Of a DNA stretch of 8,442 nucleotides, positions 6,311 through 8,442 are shown piece by piece. Within the stretch, counting starts at the first letter, position 1. Each line of letters begins with the position of its first letter. Position numbers and translations under genes: made by a program. Source of the DNA: Verrucomicrobiota bacterium (GTDB taxonomy: Bacteria > Chlamydiota > Chlamydiia > Chlamydiales > FEN-1388); NCBI GenBank assembly GCA_018239705.1, contig JAFEGS010000027.1, positions 1 to 8,442 of the forward strand, given 5' to 3'. Under the pieces are notes generated by a model, which saw nothing but the letters and a program-made list of their open reading frames with translations, was not told the DNA's origin and made no database searches.

Positions 6311-6373
6311 GAGAGTCGAGTCGTGAAACGACGACAGGAATCATCCAAAACCAGCTAAAACCCACTGCTTTCC

Positions 6374-6572
6374 CCTCTAAAATTCCAGATAATGCGGGTT
6401 TCTAACAAAGCAAAAGAGGACTTTTGCACTCCATACGCTTCGCACACGCAGCGCGTTTGGAGTGCAAAAGTCCTCTTTTGCTTTGTTGTGAAGAGCTTTT
6501 TGATCAATTTTCTTATCTAAAACTGACGTTGGCTATTGCCAAAATAGGTACTTCTCACTTTTCTACCTGCCT
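6374..6572. repeat. Dispersed repeat R2, copy 2, with expanded palindrome
   Basis: This copy matches 3133-3277 at both ends. Its centre carries a perfect 30-bp inverted repeat (6404-6433 with 6458-6487) around a 24-nt loop that can itself pair ACGC/GCGT (6435-6438 with 6453-6456). The arms contain the nested element CAAAAGAGGACTTTTG. In copy 1 the corresponding hairpin is about 54 nt shorter and imperfect. Reading frames across this block are palindrome artefacts rather than genes. Confidence 0.8.
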
Positions 6573-6585
6573 ATCCACAATGCAT

Positions 6586-6605
6586 CCCCACAGCAAGCTG
6601 TGGGG
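6586..6605. terminator. Terminator-like hairpin between convergent genes
   Basis: CCCCACAG-CAAG-CTGTGGGG is a perfect 8-bp GC-rich stem with a 4-nt loop, extended by one T-A pair. It lies between the + strand Fic remnant and the - strand lepB transcript. The + side is followed only by AATTT, so termination strength is uncertain. Confidence 0.5.
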
Positions 6606-6633
6606 AATTTGACCTGGACAGATTCACTTGCTG

Positions 6634-6864
6634 TTATTCGTGTCGCTCCTTACCGCAACGACCACATCTCTGTTCCCTGCGTTCATTATACTTATAACAC
6701 TTATCACGAGAATACTGCCGCCCTCTTTCCGCCACCAGTGCATAACATACATCCTTATCTTCGTAAAGATTGTCAACTTTAGATGCGTATATTTTATTAA
6801 AATCAGCTTCAGCCGAATAAACAATCGAAAAGCATGACATTGGACAGGCAAGCGCAATAGTCAA
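6634..6864 (-). CDS. Possible small Cys-rich secreted protein
   Basis: This 76-codon frame starts with TTG at 6864-6862, overlapping the lepB TGA as TTGA, and ends with TAA at 6636-6634. Residues 2-18 are hydrophobic and end in SAEA, like a signal peptide with cleavage before ADFNKIYASKV. The predicted mature part is basic and contains four cysteines (DVCYAL, DKCYKY and a CGRC pair). I recognise no family. The frame stays open upstream into lepB, where KAICSAASFFKNL would supply the positive N region but has no start codon; no Shine-Dalgarno is visible. It may be a genuine gene coupled to lepB, a gene that lost its original start, or chance. The signal-peptide-plus-cysteine pattern argues mildly for a real exported protein. 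Confidence 0.4.
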   Translation of the reverse strand: MTIALACPMSCFSIVYSAEADFNKIYASKVDNLYEDKDVCYALVAERGRQYSRDKCYKYNERREQRCGRCGKERHE

Positions 6865-8442
6865 ATTTTTAAAGAAAGATGCTGCTGAGCAGATGGCCTT
6901 CTGATCCTACAAAAATAGAGGTAACTTGTCCTTTTTCGGTGAATAATACCAAGCAAGATAGCAACGACGCCAACAATTGATAGGACAATGACGTTAGATA
7001 GGCGTAAAAATGGGGCGGAAGGCTGATCAATAATCCCCCAGCGATCACCTGGAGGCCAGAAGATCAATACTGGCGAGCCTTGGATGTTTTGCTCGGGAAC
7101 GGCACCGATGAAACGACTGTCATAGCTCATCGCGTGGTTATCACCAAGAAGCAGGTAGTGATTGTCAGGGATTCTCAGCCCAAAGGCCTTAATAAAGGCG
7201 GCGTCGATTTTGCCATTCTTGATCGGTGCCCCTTGGTCGATAAAGGCTGTGTAACCTGCAGACTTGTCTTGACGCTCTATCTCTCTATTCACAAACTCAG
7301 CAAGTGCTGATTCTTTATTTTCAAAAATCCTTTTTCCAAGCGTATAAAAATCTCCATCTCTAAAATAGGAATACCGAGAAGGATATGTGTCTCTAGAAAG
7401 TCGGGAAAATTCGATGCCATAGTTGTAGAGGTTCTTGAGGTCAACCAACGTCTGTGGGTAGATGGGATGAGCAATGGGTAACTGATGAGAGGTACCTTCC
7501 CAGCCTATTTCATAGGCGATTCCGTCAAAAAACTCATAGCAGCCGTCTGGAATAGCCTTATTGAGAAAGACACTCTCCATCTGTGCAGAAGCCCCATCCG
7601 GAGTATAGTGAAAGGCAACACCATCCTTCACAATAAATCGCGCTGTATAGAGAGCCTTTTTGAGAGCATCGCAGTGCTCTTGATCAAGCGAAATCCAGGT
7701 TCTCTTTGTCTGAAGTAGGTAATTTATATTTTTTCGTTTTGAAGGCAATGTGGGCGTATGAATAAGTTCGAGGTAAGCTAAAGCCTCTTTGGTCTGATAA
7801 GGAGCAGCTTCTTTTGGCAGCTCTTCTTTTGTCACAAACTTAGAAATGGCAAAATTTCCGATTCCCCAAAATTGAGAAAAAGCCTGTGGGTATGCCCCTG
7901 CAGCCAGATTTTCAGACTTCCAGCCATCCTGAGTGAAAACTTGGCTCACAATAGTACCTGTTGGAGTAACAGTGATTTTTCCGATAGGGATATTCATATG
8001 GTATAAAATAACTGTCCTATCTAGATCTCGGCTTGAGCGCGTTATTTGTTCAACTCTTTTCCCTTCAAAGGTAATAAATGGAATATGCTCGATCGAGACA
8101 GCTTCTTCTATCGGGTTTTCATCTCTATCGATGCCATAAATTTTGCCACCATAAAAATATATAGTATCCCCTCCCTTTGCGACACACCTCTTAACGTAAC
8201 GGCGCTTGCCGGGAAATATACCAAAATAAGTGGTGTCGACATCAGAAAAACCAAGTTGATCTCCAGTGATAATGACAATGCTTCCCCGTTTGACCTGCTC
8301 TGGCTCGAAGAGAAAGTGACGGGTCTCAAATGGGATATTAATGCCAAAAATATTTTTCAGAGCAAAAACACCATCTTTTTCCTTGAATGTAGGTCGCATA
8401 GAGCCTGTGGGGATCTCGTAGGGCTCAAACCAGACCTGCCTG
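6861..8442 (-). CDS. lepB: Signal peptidase I, chlamydial type (5' partial)
   Basis: This membrane-bound serine protease cleaves Sec signal peptides on the outer face of the inner membrane. The frame runs off the right edge: codons before the apparent ATG at 8399 encode WFEPYEIPTGSMRPTF, so that Met is the one in the SM catalytic motif, and the active-site Ser is codon 8402-8400. The general-base Lys is in RRYVKR (codon 8192-8190). Box E, LLGDNHAMSYDSRF, follows about 345 residues later. Ordinary enzymes have roughly 100-150 residues there, but chlamydial LepB has this long insert. A C-terminal membrane segment (VIVLSIVGVVAILLGII) is followed by a basic tail of about 25 residues. 526 residues are visible; the N-terminal membrane anchor is missing, outside the window. 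A small secreted-protein frame starts on the stop codon. Confidence 0.96.
   Translation of the reverse strand, partial: RQVWFEPYEIPTGSMRPTFKEKDGVFALKNIFGINIPFETRHFLFEPEQVKRGSIVIITGDQLGFSDVDTTYFGIFPGKRRYVKRCVAKGGDTIYFYGGKIYGIDRDENPIEEAVSIEHIPFITFEGKRVEQITRSSRDLDRTVILYHMNIPIGKITVTPTGTIVSQVFTQDGWKSENLAAGAYPQAFSQFWGIGNFAISKFVTKEELPKEAAPYQTKEALAYLELIHTPTLPSKRKNINYLLQTKRTWISLDQEHCDALKKALYTARFIVKDGVAFHYTPDGASAQMESVFLNKAIPDGCYEFFDGIAYEIGWEGTSHQLPIAHPIYPQTLVDLKNLYNYGIEFSRLSRDTYPSRYSYFRDGDFYTLGKRIFENKESALAEFVNREIERQDKSAGYTAFIDQGAPIKNGKIDAAFIKAFGLRIPDNHYLLLGDNHAMSYDSRFIGAVPEQNIQGSPVLIFWPPGDRWGIIDQPSAPFLRLSNVIVLSIVGVVAILLGIIHRKRTSYLYFCRIRRPSAQQHLSLKI

Noticed and set aside
6571..6579. CTATCCACA, one mismatch from the DnaA box TTATCCACA
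   Set aside because: A single box without a cluster, AT-rich unwinding region or dnaA/dnaN context does not indicate an origin.
6424..6612. Open frame across the 30-bp palindrome and its flank
   Set aside because: It is made by the inverted repeat and matches repeat R2; no ribosome binding site and no protein-like pattern.
1..8442. CRISPR array, tRNA or rRNA genes, intact insertion sequence
   Set aside because: No regularly spaced direct repeats, no tRNA-like cloverleaf with TTC-loop, no rRNA sequence and no transposase motif were seen on either strand.

Overview
The window looks like part of a genome of an environmental member of the Chlamydiae (Waddlia/Parachlamydia/Criblamydia type; the exact genus cannot be settled by eye). 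Three things point there: a signal peptidase I with the very large insert seen in chlamydial LepB, a protein closely resembling the Chlamydiae-restricted DUF687 family, and a mix of secreted proteins of no known family with decaying accessory genes. Base composition appears moderate, with no sharp shift between genes.

Layout, left to right. (1) 1-1156, + strand: the 3' part of a DUF687-like gene with an alpha/beta-hydrolase-type elbow, overlapping by ATGA with a small lipoprotein gene. (2) 1157-1385: non-coding, holding copy 1 of a 67-bp structured repeat (R1) and a large imperfect inverted repeat between convergent genes. (3) 1386-2363, - strand: a secreted protein of unknown function whose start is best moved to an internal ATG. 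(4) 2680-2961, - strand: an AbrB-like antitoxin or regulator with a readable promoter overlapped by alternating GTGGGA/TCCCAC operator half-sites; no toxin gene is visible. (5) 3020-3507: non-coding or decayed DNA with two possible coding fragments and copy 1 of a second repeat (R2). (6) 3508-4920, +: intact RtcB RNA ligase. (7) 4952 to about 5177, +: the N-terminal part of an ATP-dependent RNA ligase, cut off by a near-perfect 70-nt hairpin. (8) About 5248-6201, +: a Fic-family gene broken by an in-frame stop and an apparent internal deletion. (9) 6202-6633: R1 copy 2, R2 copy 2 with a 30-bp perfect palindrome, and a terminator-like hairpin. (10) 6634-8442, -: lepB (5' end outside the window) and a possible small Cys-rich secreted protein that starts on the lepB stop codon.

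How the parts relate: RtcB followed by a second RNA ligase suggests a former RNA-repair or tRNA-repair cassette of which only RtcB is still intact. The Fic remnant and ligase remnant meet at a hairpin, so this is a decaying accessory region beside a core secretion gene (lepB). The most unusual signals are the two dispersed repeat families and the long near-perfect hairpins at gene ends and breakpoints. R1 lies just downstream of a + strand stop codon in both copies.
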